Shown: positions 26,328 to 35,204, counted from the first letter of the stretch. The stretch: DNA of 64,000 bases from JABRWC01 sp039961675 (GCA_039961675.1 JABRWC010000097.1:1-64000); one strand, 5' to 3'. The notes: generated by a model not told the origin, from the sequence alone. Translations and numbers: made by a program.

Positions 26328-27965
26328 GTGAACTTGCTCCAGCCCGCGAATCTGTTGCGCGCGCGTTCCCGCTGGCCCGGCACGTTTGCGCTCGCCTGTG
26401 TGTTCGCTGTGCCGGCCCGGGCCGCCGAGGTGCCGTCGGACTCCGTGCATTTCGCGTTCGACCATGTGACCGCGTCGGGTCAGAGCGTCTTTGTGCTGGG
26501 AGACGTTGCGGAACTTGGCGGCGGCGACATGACCCGCGCGCTCAAGCTCGTACCGGCGGCGCCGGGTGGTGGACACCAGCTCTGGGAACTGGATGTGGCG
26601 ATCCCGCAGGGCACGGCGTACACGTACCAGTACGTCCTGCGAAATGACGCCGTGTCGCAGCTCGCCAACCCTGCCAACGGAACGGCGCTGACCGCGCCCG
26701 CGTCGGCCGCCACCACGACGCCGGACCCGCCGACGCGCGACCTCACGATCTACACGCCCGCCAGCGCGGGGCTGTCCAACGCGACGTTCTTCACCAGCAT
26801 CGGCCCGATCGAGCGGCCGCTGCGGCCGGTGCCGGGTTACAGCGACCTGGTCGCGGCGACGCTGGAGTCGCAGCCCAGCGGCGCCGGCCTGGGCGCGCAG
26901 CTCGGCGCGTACGCAATCCAGACGCCCCTGCACACGATCCTCGCACGATCGACCTGGAACTACAACTACGTTCCGGTGCTCACAGGGATCCCGCTGGACC
27001 GCATCGAGCTTTTCGCCTTGCCCACTTCGCTGATCCTGCCGACGCGTACCGTGAACAACGTGACCGGCCGCGGCGTGCAGGTCTACCTGCCGCGGCAGTA
27101 CGACCAGCATGCGGATCGCGCGTACCCTGTACTTTACATGCACGACGGCCAGAACGTCTTCGGCGCCGGCGGACCGTTCGGCTCCTGGCACGCCGAGGAC
27201 GTCGCGGGCGGGCTGATTTCCGACGCCCAGGTCCGCGAGCTGATCATCGTCGCGATCGACAACTCCAGCGACCGGCTGCGCGAGTACAACCCGGAATACG
27301 GCGGCGGCAACACGCAGAACGCCGCGTACAACCAGTTCATCGTCACGGAGCTGAAGCCCTATATCGACGCACAGTACCGCACGCGGCCCGGACGCGACGA
27401 CACGGGCGTGCTCGGCTCGAGCTTCGGGGGCGTGGCGTCGCTGGTGCTCGGGCTTGAGTTTCCAGAGGTCTTCGGGCGCGTCGGCGCGATGTCCACCTCG
27501 TTCTGGGCCTCCAGCACCGACGACCGGCTCGCCGACGGCGACCTGCCGATGACCACGCGGCTGTACCTCGACGCGGGCGACCAGAACGACGGCACGGCGG
27601 ACACCATCGCGGCCCGCGACGGCGTGCTGCGGACCGGCCGCGTGCTGCACGGGAGCTTCTATTTCGCGATTGGCTACGGCCACGCACACAATGAGGCCGC
27701 CTGGTTCGCGCGGTTGCCGCTGGTGCTGCGTGCGCTCTACCCGATCGAGGACGAGCCGAACCTGATCGACTTGCCCGTGCCGATCGAGGGCGATCTCGAC
27801 GCCGACTGCGCGGTCGACCTGGCCGATCTCTCGGCACTGCTGACCGCGTTCGGCGCCTGCGAGGGCGATTCGAACTACTCCGCGGCGGCGGACCTCGACG
27901 GCTCGGGCTGCGTGGACCTGGCGGACCTTTCCGCGCTGCTGACGAATTTCGGGCGCGCGTGCTGA
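26328..27965 (+). CDS. Secreted esterase (alpha/beta hydrolase) with dockerin-like tail
   Basis: About 545 residues. After a signal peptide ('FALACVFAVPARA') comes a region with starch-binding/CBM20-like features ('VHFAFDHV', 'VFVLGDVAELGGGD', 'YTYQYVLRND'), then a putative-esterase (Esterase D/XynZ-like) domain with 'YPVLYMHDGQNVF', the nucleophile elbow 'VLGSSFGGVAS' and 'IGYGHAHNEAAW', whose His may be catalytic. The tail has two EF-hand-like units, 'DLDADCAVDLADLSALLTAF' and 'DLDGSGCVDLADLSALLTNF'. Start is uncertain: GTG 26328 and TTG 26334 both lie after AGGAGG; the longer frame to 26274 lacks a ribosome site. It probably releases ester-linked groups from polysaccharide outside the cell. 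Confidence 0.5.
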   Translation: MNLLQPANLLRARSRWPGTFALACVFAVPARAAEVPSDSVHFAFDHVTASGQSVFVLGDVAELGGGDMTRALKLVPAAPGGGHQLWELDVAIPQGTAYTYQYVLRNDAVSQLANPANGTALTAPASAATTTPDPPTRDLTIYTPASAGLSNATFFTSIGPIERPLRPVPGYSDLVAATLESQPSGAGLGAQLGAYAIQTPLHTILARSTWNYNYVPVLTGIPLDRIELFALPTSLILPTRTVNNVTGRGVQVYLPRQYDQHADRAYPVLYMHDGQNVFGAGGPFGSWHAEDVAGGLISDAQVRELIIVAIDNSSDRLREYNPEYGGGNTQNAAYNQFIVTELKPYIDAQYRTRPGRDDTGVLGSSFGGVASLVLGLEFPEVFGRVGAMSTSFWASSTDDRLADGDLPMTTRLYLDAGDQNDGTADTIAARDGVLRTGRVLHGSFYFAIGYGHAHNEAAWFARLPLVLRALYPIEDEPNLIDLPVPIEGDLDADCAVDLADLSALLTAFGACEGDSNYSAAADLDGSGCVDLADLSALLTNFGRAC

Positions 27966-27996
27966 CCAAGCGCCCGTGCGTGGGTACCCGCCCATC

Positions 27997-28080
27997 CGAG
28001 CCGCGACCGTGAGCGATCGGGGGTGACCGAAGCGCGGCGTTCGCACGGTGCCTCTCCTCCCGCACGGTTGCGGTCCGGAT
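27997..28080. repeat. YGRGS-type palindromic repeat, intergenic copy
   Basis: CCGAGCCGCGACCGT (27997-28011) matches 16471-16485 exactly. The right side, CTCCCGCACGGTTGCGG near 28055-28072, is an imperfect inverted copy of it, so the whole could fold as a long hairpin. It lies between the esterase and the topoisomerase gene, whose only -10-like hexamer (TAGAAT, 28109-28114) follows it. Confidence 0.5.
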
Positions 28081-28212
28081 CAGCGACGCCAAATCGCCCC
28101 TGGTCATCTAGAATCGGCGCCGCCAGGAATGCCGGGCTGACGGTCGCCGGTCGGCCGGGGCCGAGCGCGGCGGGTGCGGGCAGGTACGCCCGCGTGTCGA
28201 ACGGAGTCGAGC

Positions 28213-29370
28213 ATGTCCAAAAAGTCAGCCGCCGCCAGGCCCGCCGCGTCGAAACGCGACCGTGCCGCGGCGGGCAAGCGCATCGTGGATCTGGCCCGCA
28301 GCGTCGTTGCGTGCGTAAACCGCGACGAGGACCCGTTCGTGGATATCCCGTCGCGCACGCTCGGCAACGTGCGCTTCAACGAGAAGAAGCGCATCATCGA
28401 GCTGCTGGACGGCCGGCAGCGTCGCAGTTTCTTCAGCCTGCTCGGCCGGCGCAAGGGCGAGGGCAGCCAGGCCAAGAAGTTCATGCAGACGCTTAAGATC
28501 GCCGAGAAGTGCAAGACGCTGATCGACGAGGGCATCACCACCAGTCTGCGCGAAGTGTTCTACAGCCTGAAGGTGCCCGTGCGCGACAGCAAAGAGCTGA
28601 TTTTCTTCGAGCAGGACGAGAGCGACCCGATCATCGAGGATGTCGAAGTCTCCGTCGAATCGCTGCGCGAGGAGCTCGGTATCCACGCCGAACCCAAGGG
28701 CGCGATGGTCGGCCCGATGACGATCGTCGACAGCGGCGACACGATCGACCTGACGGCGATGGGTTCCGGCGGCTGGCAGGTGCCCAGCGTGGTCGAGCCG
28801 GACGTGATCCAGTTCAAGAAGCACCGCGCCGAGTTCATCCTGCTGGTGGAGAAGGGCACGCAGTGGAACCGCTTCAACCAGGACCGCTTCTGGGAGAAGC
28901 ACAACTGCATGCTGATCCACGGCGGCGGGCAGCCGCCGCGCGGGGTGCGGCGGCTCATGTACCGCATGCACAACGAGCTGAAGCTGCCGGTGTACGTGCT
29001 CGTGGACAACGATCCGTGGGGCTACTACATCTACAGCGTAGTCAAGCAAGGCTCGATCAACCTGGCGTTCGAGAGCCAGCGGATGGCGATCCCCGGGGCG
29101 CGCTTCATCGGCATGAGCAGCTACGACGCCGAGCAGTTCGACATCCCGTCGCAGATTCCCATGCCGCTGAAGGACGAGGATATCCGCCGCGCGAAGGAGA
29201 TCCTTGAATACCCGTGGTTCCAGAGCAAGCCGTGGCAGAAGGAGATCAAGCACATGCTTTCCGCCGGCGTGAAACTGGAGCTGGAGGTGTTCGCGAGCAA
29301 GGGCGATTTTCGCTACATCACGCGCGAATACGCGCCGCGGAAGCTGCGGGAGCGGAAGTGGCTGGATTAG
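28213..29370 (+). CDS. top6A: DNA topoisomerase VI subunit A (Spo11-like)
   Basis: A 385-residue type IIB topoisomerase A subunit, which makes the transient double-strand break. The catalytic tyrosine is Tyr117 in 'TSLREVFYSLK' (5Y-CAP domain). The Toprim domain has Glu213 in 'FILLVEKGTQWNRF' and the acidic 'VLVDNDPWGYYIYSV'. Length matches archaeal Top6A. The enzyme normally needs the ATPase subunit Top6B, usually encoded next to it; none is present in this window. The N-terminal ~25 residues are basic and Ala-rich. ATG at 28213 has GGAG at a normal distance; the in-frame start at 28174 does not. Topo VI is archaeal/plant in main distribution and scattered in bacteria. Confidence 0.5.
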   Translation: MSKKSAAARPAASKRDRAAAGKRIVDLARSVVACVNRDEDPFVDIPSRTLGNVRFNEKKRIIELLDGRQRRSFFSLLGRRKGEGSQAKKFMQTLKIAEKCKTLIDEGITTSLREVFYSLKVPVRDSKELIFFEQDESDPIIEDVEVSVESLREELGIHAEPKGAMVGPMTIVDSGDTIDLTAMGSGGWQVPSVVEPDVIQFKKHRAEFILLVEKGTQWNRFNQDRFWEKHNCMLIHGGGQPPRGVRRLMYRMHNELKLPVYVLVDNDPWGYYIYSVVKQGSINLAFESQRMAIPGARFIGMSSYDAEQFDIPSQIPMPLKDEDIRRAKEILEYPWFQSKPWQKEIKHMLSAGVKLELEVFASKGDFRYITREYAPRKLRERKWLD

Positions 29371-29424
29371 TGCGACACGCGCGCAGGGAACCTGCATGTA
29401 AGCGCAGGCGATAGGATTGCGGCG

Positions 29425-30936
29425 ATGCCCAGCAGCGAACGCGACCTGTTTGACAAAGTCCGGATTCCTCCCGAGCTGGACAGCTACCTGCGTTCGACGA
29501 ATCCGTGGTGGGAAGGCAAGCCGGGTCGGGTGTTGCCGCCCGTTCGGCGCTGGGCGTTCTCTTCGCTGTCGCGACGGCTGGAGACGAAGTTGGCGCCCGC
29601 GATCATACTGCGTGGCGCGCGTCAGGTCGGCAAGACCACGCTGCTGGAACAGATAATCGATTCGCTGCTCCGCGAGCGCGGCGTTGAGCCGTGGCGAATT
29701 CTGCGGGTTCAGTTCGATGAGATACCGAGCCTCGTTGGACTGAAGGAGCCGCTGCTGACGATCGCCGCGTGGTTTCAGAACCGAATTCTCGGGCAAACGT
29801 TCAACGAGCGTGCCCACGCCGGCAAGCCCGCGTTCGTGTTTCTGGATGAATCGCAAAACATTCCGACTTGGGCTGAACAGCTCAAAGCCCTCGTGGACCA
29901 CCATACGGTCCGCGTCATTGTGACCGGCAGCTCGGCCCTACGCATCGAGGCCGGACGGGACAGCCTGGCAGGACGAATCTCGACGTTGGAGTTGGGAACG
30001 CTGCTGTTGCGCGAAATCAGCGAGATGCGCTTTGGCGTGCGGCTGGAACCGGCGCTCGCGCAGAATGGGCTCGAACCGTTGACGCGTGCCGAGTTCTGGC
30101 GCGACCTCGCCGCGCGCGGCAGGTCGGTTGGCGCCGTGCGAAACAAGGCTTTCGAGGCGTTCTCGACGCGCGGCGGCTATCCGATCGTGCACGCGAATCC
30201 GGATGTCTCCTGGCCGGAGATCGCGGATCAGTTGAACGAGACCATCATCCGGCGCGTGATTCAACACGACCTGCGCATGGGCGAGCGCGGCCGAAAACGC
30301 GACGCCGCGCTGCTGGAGGAGCTTCTCCGGCTGGCGTATCGTTACGCGGGCCAAGCGCCCAGTCTGGCCGTGTTCCAGACGGAGGCGCGGCAGGCGCTGC
30401 GGGCAAACGTGGGGCCGCAGCGGATCACCAGTTACCTTCGCTTCCTCGACGGCGCGCTGCTGATCCGGCTCATCCGGCCGCTGGAGATTCGCCTGAAGCG
30501 GCGCAGGGGGAGCCCGAAGATCTGCGTGGTCGATCACGGCCTTCGCGCGAGCTGGCTGGAGGAAGTGGTGCCGCTCGACGCGGACGGGTTGGCCGGGGCC
30601 CCACACCTGACGGATCTCGCTGGTCATCTGGCAGAGAGCGTGGTTGGCGCGTTCCTGTCGGGACTTTCGCACCTCGACATCGCTCACTTCCCCGAACGTC
30701 CGGCGGAACCCGAAGTCGATTACATTCTTACGGTCGGCGAACACCGAATTCCGCTCGAAGTGAAGTACCGCACCCGGATCGACCCGCACCGAGACACGGT
30801 GGGATTGCGGTCGTTCATCGAGAAGACACAGTACAATGCTCCGTTTGGCGTCTTGGTTACGTTGCGGGACGATCAAGAGGTTCCAGACCCACGCATCGTC
30901 TCCATCTCGCTTCCGTCGTTGCTGCTGATGCGCTGA
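29425..30936 (+). CDS. AAA ATPase with DUF4143 domain
   Basis: A 503-residue protein of the AAA_14/DUF4143 family. Walker A is 'LRGARQVGKTTLLEQ' (Lys70), Walker B 'AFVFLDESQNIP', sensor 'VRVIVTGSSALRIEAG'. The C-terminal DUF4143 part includes 'RITSYLRFLDGALLIRLIRP' and a PD-(D/E)xK-like 'EVDYILTVGEHRIPLEVKYR' (Asp...Glu-x-Lys), suggesting nuclease ancestry. The function of the family is unknown; members are often accessory or horizontally spread genes. It starts 54 bp after top6A, so it could be co-transcribed. Confidence 0.5.
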   Translation: MPSSERDLFDKVRIPPELDSYLRSTNPWWEGKPGRVLPPVRRWAFSSLSRRLETKLAPAIILRGARQVGKTTLLEQIIDSLLRERGVEPWRILRVQFDEIPSLVGLKEPLLTIAAWFQNRILGQTFNERAHAGKPAFVFLDESQNIPTWAEQLKALVDHHTVRVIVTGSSALRIEAGRDSLAGRISTLELGTLLLREISEMRFGVRLEPALAQNGLEPLTRAEFWRDLAARGRSVGAVRNKAFEAFSTRGGYPIVHANPDVSWPEIADQLNETIIRRVIQHDLRMGERGRKRDAALLEELLRLAYRYAGQAPSLAVFQTEARQALRANVGPQRITSYLRFLDGALLIRLIRPLEIRLKRRRGSPKICVVDHGLRASWLEEVVPLDADGLAGAPHLTDLAGHLAESVVGAFLSGLSHLDIAHFPERPAEPEVDYILTVGEHRIPLEVKYRTRIDPHRDTVGLRSFIEKTQYNAPFGVLVTLRDDQEVPDPRIVSISLPSLLLMR

Positions 30937-31056
30937 CGACTCGGCGTGGATCGGAAAGCGGCACCGCGCCGACCTGGATTCACCTAGAGGATCGTCGTGT
31001 CCAGGGGATGGTGGATATCGGTCGTCGGTTTGCTCAGCGTTGCCAAAGGAACGCCC

Positions 31057-31698
31057 ATGGCCTTCTGGATTCACACCGTTTCCCCCGACGACGCCGACGG
31101 CGCGCTGAAGCGCCTCTACGGGCAGGCCCTCCGCCGCGCCGGCCGCGTGTACAACATCGTCCGCGCCATGAGCCCAAACCCGGAGGCGCTGCGGGCGTCG
31201 ATCGCGCTCTACCGGGCGTTGATGAAAGGGCCGTCGCCGCTTTCGCGCGCCCAGCGCGAGTTGATCGCCGTCGTGGTCAGCCGCGTCAACGCGTGCGAAT
31301 ACTGAGTGCAGGCGCACGCCGGCGATCTCCGGGCCGAGATCGCGAACGACTGGGAATCGCTCTTCGGCCGGCGCATCCCGCGCACGCCCGACGCGCGAGC
31401 ACCGCACGAGGCGGATGCGGCCGCGCTCGATGCGCGCGTGCATGAGCTGGTCCGCGACTGGCGCGCCGGCCCGCTGACCGAGCCGACGGGCGCGCTGCTC
31501 GCCTACGTCGAGAAGCTCACTCGAAGCGCCGCAAGCTGCACCGCCGCGGACGTGCAAATGCTGCGCGAGGCTGGCTGGTCGGACCGGGCGGTCCACGACG
31601 CGGTGCAGGTGGCCGCGTATTTCAACTACATCAACCGCGTCGCCGACGCGCTGGGCGTCCCGCCGGAGCCGGACTTGCCGACCTGGGGCGCGCCATGA
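31057..31698 (+). CDS. AhpD-like peroxidase-related selenoprotein (in-frame UGA)
   Basis: A 213-residue protein if TGA at 31303-31305 is read as selenocysteine (Sec83). N-terminal part: 'MAFWIHTVSPDDADGALK', then 'LSRAQRELIAVVVSRVNACEY'; after the TGA the same frame continues 'VQAHAGDLRAEIANDWE' to 'AAYFNYINRVADALG'. Both halves are the AhpD-fold 'peroxidase-related' family (TIGR01926-like). In that family the codon here encodes the catalytic Cys of 'CxYCVxxH', giving Cys80-x-x-Sec83. A perfect hairpin follows the TGA. ATG at 31057 is preceded by AAGGA. The alternative is a nonsense-mutated pseudogene, but conservation on both sides argues against it. Role: thiol/selenol peroxidase or disulfide reductase. 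Confidence 0.5.
31322..31343 (+). promoter_or_regulatory. Putative bacterial SECIS hairpin
   Basis: GCGATCTC, loop CGGGCC, GAGATCGC: a perfect 8-bp stem with a 6-base loop. The loop begins 24 bases after the TGA at 31303-31305, within the distance known for bacterial SECIS elements, and has G as its second base. It is entirely inside the coding sequence, as in bacteria. Confidence 0.5.
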
Positions 31699-31714
31699 CC
31701 GGCGGCTTTCCGGC

Positions 31715-34432
31715 TCACCGCGGCGGTTCGTTCGGTTGAGAGGCGGGGTCGCCGGCGGCGGGATTCGCGTCGTGCGCCGCACGCGCCCGGCGCCCGGCTT
31801 CGGGATCCGCCGCCTCCCACGAGTCGTACAGGTCGGAAAAAAGCCGTCGGAACTTCTCGCTCGCCGTCGAGGAGCGCGAAGCGGCGGACTCGGCCGCCAG
31901 CAACTCGCGCTCCGCAAGCGCGAACTCGCGACGCACAATCAAGACGCGCGCCAGCAGCAGGCGCGTGCGCGTGATCGATTCCGTCGCGTCAGGCTTGGCG
32001 CTTTCGTAATGCGCCAGCGCCCGGCGAAGTAGCGGCTCTGCGTCAACGGCATCGCCCGTGGCCAGCAGCGCCTCCGCCAGTTGGCCTGCGACCCGCGCGA
32101 CGTCGGGACTGTCGTCGCCGTACAGCGCAGCCCAGGCGGCCATCGCCTCGCGGAGCGCGGGAATCGCCGCCGCGAAGTCGCCGCGCTCGCTGAGCAGCGC
32201 GCCGAGGTTGCCGAGCGTGGTGGCCGTGTCCGGGTGCACGTCGCCGAGCAGCTGCCGCTGCATCGCCAGGGCGTCGCGAAACAGGAGCTCGGCGTCGTCC
32301 AGCGCGCCGCGCGCCATGAGCAACATCGCGAGCGCGTTCATCGAGGCGGCAACGTCGGGATGCTCGTTGCCGCGAGCGTCCCGCTCCACCTGGAGCGCCT
32401 CTCGCAGGTTCGCTTCCGCCGAATCGAAGTCGCCGCGGCTGTACTGAATGAGAGCGAGGTTGCGCAGGCTGCCCGCGATCAGCGGGTCGTTCGCCTTCAA
32501 GGTCGCGCGGCGTGTTTCGAGCACCCGCGCCGCGATCGGCTCGGCCTCGGCCAGCTTGTCGCGCTGGAGGAGCAGAACGGCGAGCTGATTCAGGCAAGTC
32601 AGCGTGTCGGGGTGTTGCTCGTGATAGACCTGCGTCCAGATCGCGAGCGCGCGCCGCACCAGCGTCTCGGCCGCGTCAAAATCGCCACGGTCTCCCAGGA
32701 GCGCCGCGAGGTTGTCGAGCGCGATCGCGGTCTGCGGGCTTTGCGGCCCGTGGTGCCGCTCGGCGTACTCCAGGGCCGCTCGCTGCGCGGCCTCCGCTGC
32801 GGACACGTCGCCCGTCTCGCGAAGGATTACGCCGAGTCGATTCAGGCTCTCCGCGAGGTCTTCGTCCGGCAACTGCCTTTTCAGCTCCAGCGCTCGCCGC
32901 ACGTTCCGCTCGGAATCGGCGAAATGCCCGAGCTGGCGGTAGAGGTCCGCGAGCGTGTCTCGGAGCCGCGCCTCAATCGCCGGCTGATCGGCGAACTGCG
33001 ACTCAAGCTCCTGTTCGGCGGGTTCGAGCAGCGTGCGGGCGATCGTCTCGCGCGCCACGTCCGTCATGCGGACGGCGTTGAGCGCGGGGTCGAACTCCGC
33101 CAGCAGCGCGGCTGCGGACGGAGCGCTGGCAGCGGAGACGTGGCGGCGGATGGAATCGAGCAGATCGCGGCCCATGACTTCCGGATCGATCCGCTCGAAG
33201 AGCGTCGCCTGGAACTCGGCCACGCGCCGGGCCTCCTCCGCGCGTCGCGCCGCGAGTCGTTCGCTTTCCTCGGCACGGATGCGCTGCCGCTCGGCCCCGC
33301 GCCACAACAGCAGGCTGGCGACCAGCCCGGCCGCGCACGCGAGCATGATCGCCCCGGACGCACCCACCACCACGCGGTTCCGCCGCAGGCGCTTGCGGAG
33401 CAGGTAGATGACCGAATCCCGCTTGGCCTCGATCGGCTCGTGCGCCAGGTATCGCCGGATGTCCCGCCCCAATTCGCCGGCCGTCTGGTAGCGGCGCTGC
33501 GGGTCCTTCTGAAGGCACTTGAGCACGATCGTATCCAACTCGTCATTCAGCCCACGCCGAAGGGTGCTGGGTCGCAGCGGCTCGGACTCGCGGATGTGCC
33601 GGGCCGCTTCAGCGAGCGTGCCCGGCTGCGGGTAGGGCAGCCGGCCGGTGAGCGTCTGGCACAGGATGACGCCGAGAGAGTAGACGTCGCAGCGGATGTC
33701 GAGGCGGTCGTGCGCACCCTCAATCTGCTCCGGGGCGGCCCACAGCAGCGAGCCGAGGAACTGCCCCGTGAGGGTCATCTGCGGCGCGGCCGTCATGTCG
33801 CTGGAATCCAGCCACTTGGCCAGCCCGAAATCGAGCACGTGCGGCTCGCCCGCGGCATCGACGAGGATGTTCCCCGGCTTCAGGTCTCGGTGCATCACGC
33901 CGCGAAGATGCGCGGCGTGCACGGCGTCGCAGACTTTCACGAATACCGGCAGGAGCAAGCGCGGGTCGCGATCGTGGACGCCGCCGGCGAACTCGTCGAA
34001 CGGAACGCCGTCGATGAAGTCCATCACGTAGTAGAGGCGGCGGTCCGTGCAGGCGCTGTCGTGGATCGTGACGATATTGGGGTGGCGAAGCTGGGCGAGG
34101 ATCTCGACCTCGCGCTCGAAGCGGGCGCGGCTCGCCCCGCCGACCTGGCGCTCGTGCAGGACCTTGATCGCCACGCGCCGACGCGTCGCGCGTTGTATGG
34201 CCTCGTAGACCACTCCCTGGCCGCCGCGCTGTCGCTCGCCGACGATCCGGTAACCGGGAATCGCGTCGGCTTCGGCGGTGGTGAGTGAGCCTGCCGGCGC
34301 TGGCGAGGCGGGCGGCGTGGACGAACCGATGGGGGTCGCCGAAGCGCCGCACCGGAGCGCGGACGCGATCTGTCTTGCGGCATCGGCGATCAGCTCATTG
34401 TCCCGCGCCGACGTCGGCTCTTTGATCGACAT
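31715..34432 (-). CDS. Ser/Thr protein kinase with kinesin-light-chain-type TPR tail
   Basis: A 905-residue Hanks-type kinase. The Gly-rich loop is 'GERQRGGQGVVYE', the ATP lysine is Lys90 in 'RRVAIKVL', the catalytic loop 'MHRDLKPGNILVD', and the DFG segment 'LDFGLAKWLD'. A TM segment follows near 400-425 ('ASGAIMLACAAGLVASLLLW'), then a long outer region of TPR_12-type repeats ('SLNRLGVILRETGDVSAAEA', 'ALDNLAALLGDRGDFDAAE' and more), about 8 units. This plan is very common in Planctomycetota. The ECF sigma gene upstream is a typical neighbour. ATG at 34432 is chosen because upstream in-frame sequence is the palindromic repeat. The target of the kinase cannot be read from sequence. Confidence 0.5.
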   Translation of the reverse strand: MSIKEPTSARDNELIADAARQIASALRCGASATPIGSSTPPASPAPAGSLTTAEADAIPGYRIVGERQRGGQGVVYEAIQRATRRRVAIKVLHERQVGGASRARFEREVEILAQLRHPNIVTIHDSACTDRRLYYVMDFIDGVPFDEFAGGVHDRDPRLLLPVFVKVCDAVHAAHLRGVMHRDLKPGNILVDAAGEPHVLDFGLAKWLDSSDMTAAPQMTLTGQFLGSLLWAAPEQIEGAHDRLDIRCDVYSLGVILCQTLTGRLPYPQPGTLAEAARHIRESEPLRPSTLRRGLNDELDTIVLKCLQKDPQRRYQTAGELGRDIRRYLAHEPIEAKRDSVIYLLRKRLRRNRVVVGASGAIMLACAAGLVASLLLWRGAERQRIRAEESERLAARRAEEARRVAEFQATLFERIDPEVMGRDLLDSIRRHVSAASAPSAAALLAEFDPALNAVRMTDVARETIARTLLEPAEQELESQFADQPAIEARLRDTLADLYRQLGHFADSERNVRRALELKRQLPDEDLAESLNRLGVILRETGDVSAAEAAQRAALEYAERHHGPQSPQTAIALDNLAALLGDRGDFDAAETLVRRALAIWTQVYHEQHPDTLTCLNQLAVLLLQRDKLAEAEPIAARVLETRRATLKANDPLIAGSLRNLALIQYSRGDFDSAEANLREALQVERDARGNEHPDVAASMNALAMLLMARGALDDAELLFRDALAMQRQLLGDVHPDTATTLGNLGALLSERGDFAAAIPALREAMAAWAALYGDDSPDVARVAGQLAEALLATGDAVDAEPLLRRALAHYESAKPDATESITRTRLLLARVLIVRREFALAERELLAAESAASRSSTASEKFRRLFSDLYDSWEAADPEAGRRARAAHDANPAAGDPASQPNEPPR

Positions 34433-34444
34433 GTTCAGCCGCCG

Positions 34445-34545
34445 GGTGGCACGGGCGTCCGGCCCGTGGGGCCACAGGCGAGACGCCTGTGCCACCCTCC
34501 ATAAGGTGCAAACAGGGCCACGGGCGAGACGCCTGCGCCACCCTG
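34445..34545. repeat. Palindromic TGVSPV-type repeats between kinase and sigma genes
   Basis: GGTGGCACGGGCGTCCGGCC (34445-34464) pairs with GGCGAGACGCCTGTGCCACC (34478-34497) to give a long hairpin. A second partial copy (GGGCCACGGGCGAGACGCCT, 34516-34535, then GCGCCACCCTG) follows. The same family occurs at 5204. The first copy begins 12 bases from the kinase ATG and would fold in the kinase 5' leader. Confidence 0.5.
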
Positions 34546-34598
34546 CATGAGCTGCGAACAGCGTCACCAGCCACACTAGCGACGAACGGACTCGGCAT

Positions 34599-35204
34599 TC
34601 ACGCCGAGACGCTCAAGAACGGGTTTTCGCCCAGCAATTCTCGAAGCCGCGCCAGCGCACGGGCACGCAGCATGTGAACCGCGCCCGGCGAGCGCCGGCA
34701 AATCTCGGCCGTCTCGGCGATCGACCGGCCTTCCAGGTCGTAGAGCCGGATCACCCGGGCATAGTCCTCCGGCAGAGAGTCGAGCGCCCCGGCCAGGGCA
34801 GACTTCATTTCGGCCGTGGCCAGCACGCGGCTGGGCGAGGTCGTCGTCACGCCCAAAAGCTCAAAAAGCTCGACGGTGGACTCGTCGCCCGAAGGCGTCG
34901 CCTGCCGTGCCGGCGGCGGCCGTTTCTGGCGCCCCAACCCCTTGAGGGCGTCGCGCAGGTTGTTGTCCGCAATGCGTCGCAACCAGGCCAGCAGCGAACC
35001 GGGACCGGCTTCGGTGAAGGAGCCGATGCGCAGAAACGCTTCCAGGTACGTGACTTGCAGAATGTCGTCCACGTCGAGCACGCTCTGCCACTTCGGATCG
35101 ATCGAAAGCTGGGCGCGCAGCGACGCGGCATGTTCGCGAAGCAGCTCGGTCATCGCGGCCGTGTCGCCGTGAACTGCGGCCTGAACACGCGGGTCGGCAT
35201 CCAT
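34599..35204 (-). CDS. ECF-family RNA polymerase sigma factor
   Basis: A 201-residue sigma factor. Region 2 includes 'VDDILQVTYLEAFLRIGSF' and 'LLAWLRRIADNNLRDALKGL'; region 4 includes 'LDSLPEDYARVIRLYDLEG', 'SIAETAEICRRSPGAVHML' and 'RARALARLRELLG'. This belongs to the planctomycete ECF groups that travel with Ser/Thr kinases instead of anti-sigma factors. The kinase gene is directly downstream (166 bases, filled by palindromic repeats), so phosphorylation-based control is a reasonable inference. Confidence 0.5.
   Translation of the reverse strand: MDADPRVQAAVHGDTAAMTELLREHAASLRAQLSIDPKWQSVLDVDDILQVTYLEAFLRIGSFTEAGPGSLLAWLRRIADNNLRDALKGLGRQKRPPPARQATPSGDESTVELFELLGVTTTSPSRVLATAEMKSALAGALDSLPEDYARVIRLYDLEGRSIAETAEICRRSPGAVHMLRARALARLRELLGENPFLSVSA

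Noticed and set aside
26139..28046. 635-codon minus-strand frame opposite the esterase
   Set aside because: No motifs; antisense shadow of the esterase and its dockerin-like tail.
31303..31305. Treating TGA as a true stop and the AhpD-like gene as a pseudogene
   Set aside because: Both flanks are conserved in one frame and the TGA falls exactly at the redox Cys with a SECIS-like hairpin; still, Sec machinery must be confirmed.
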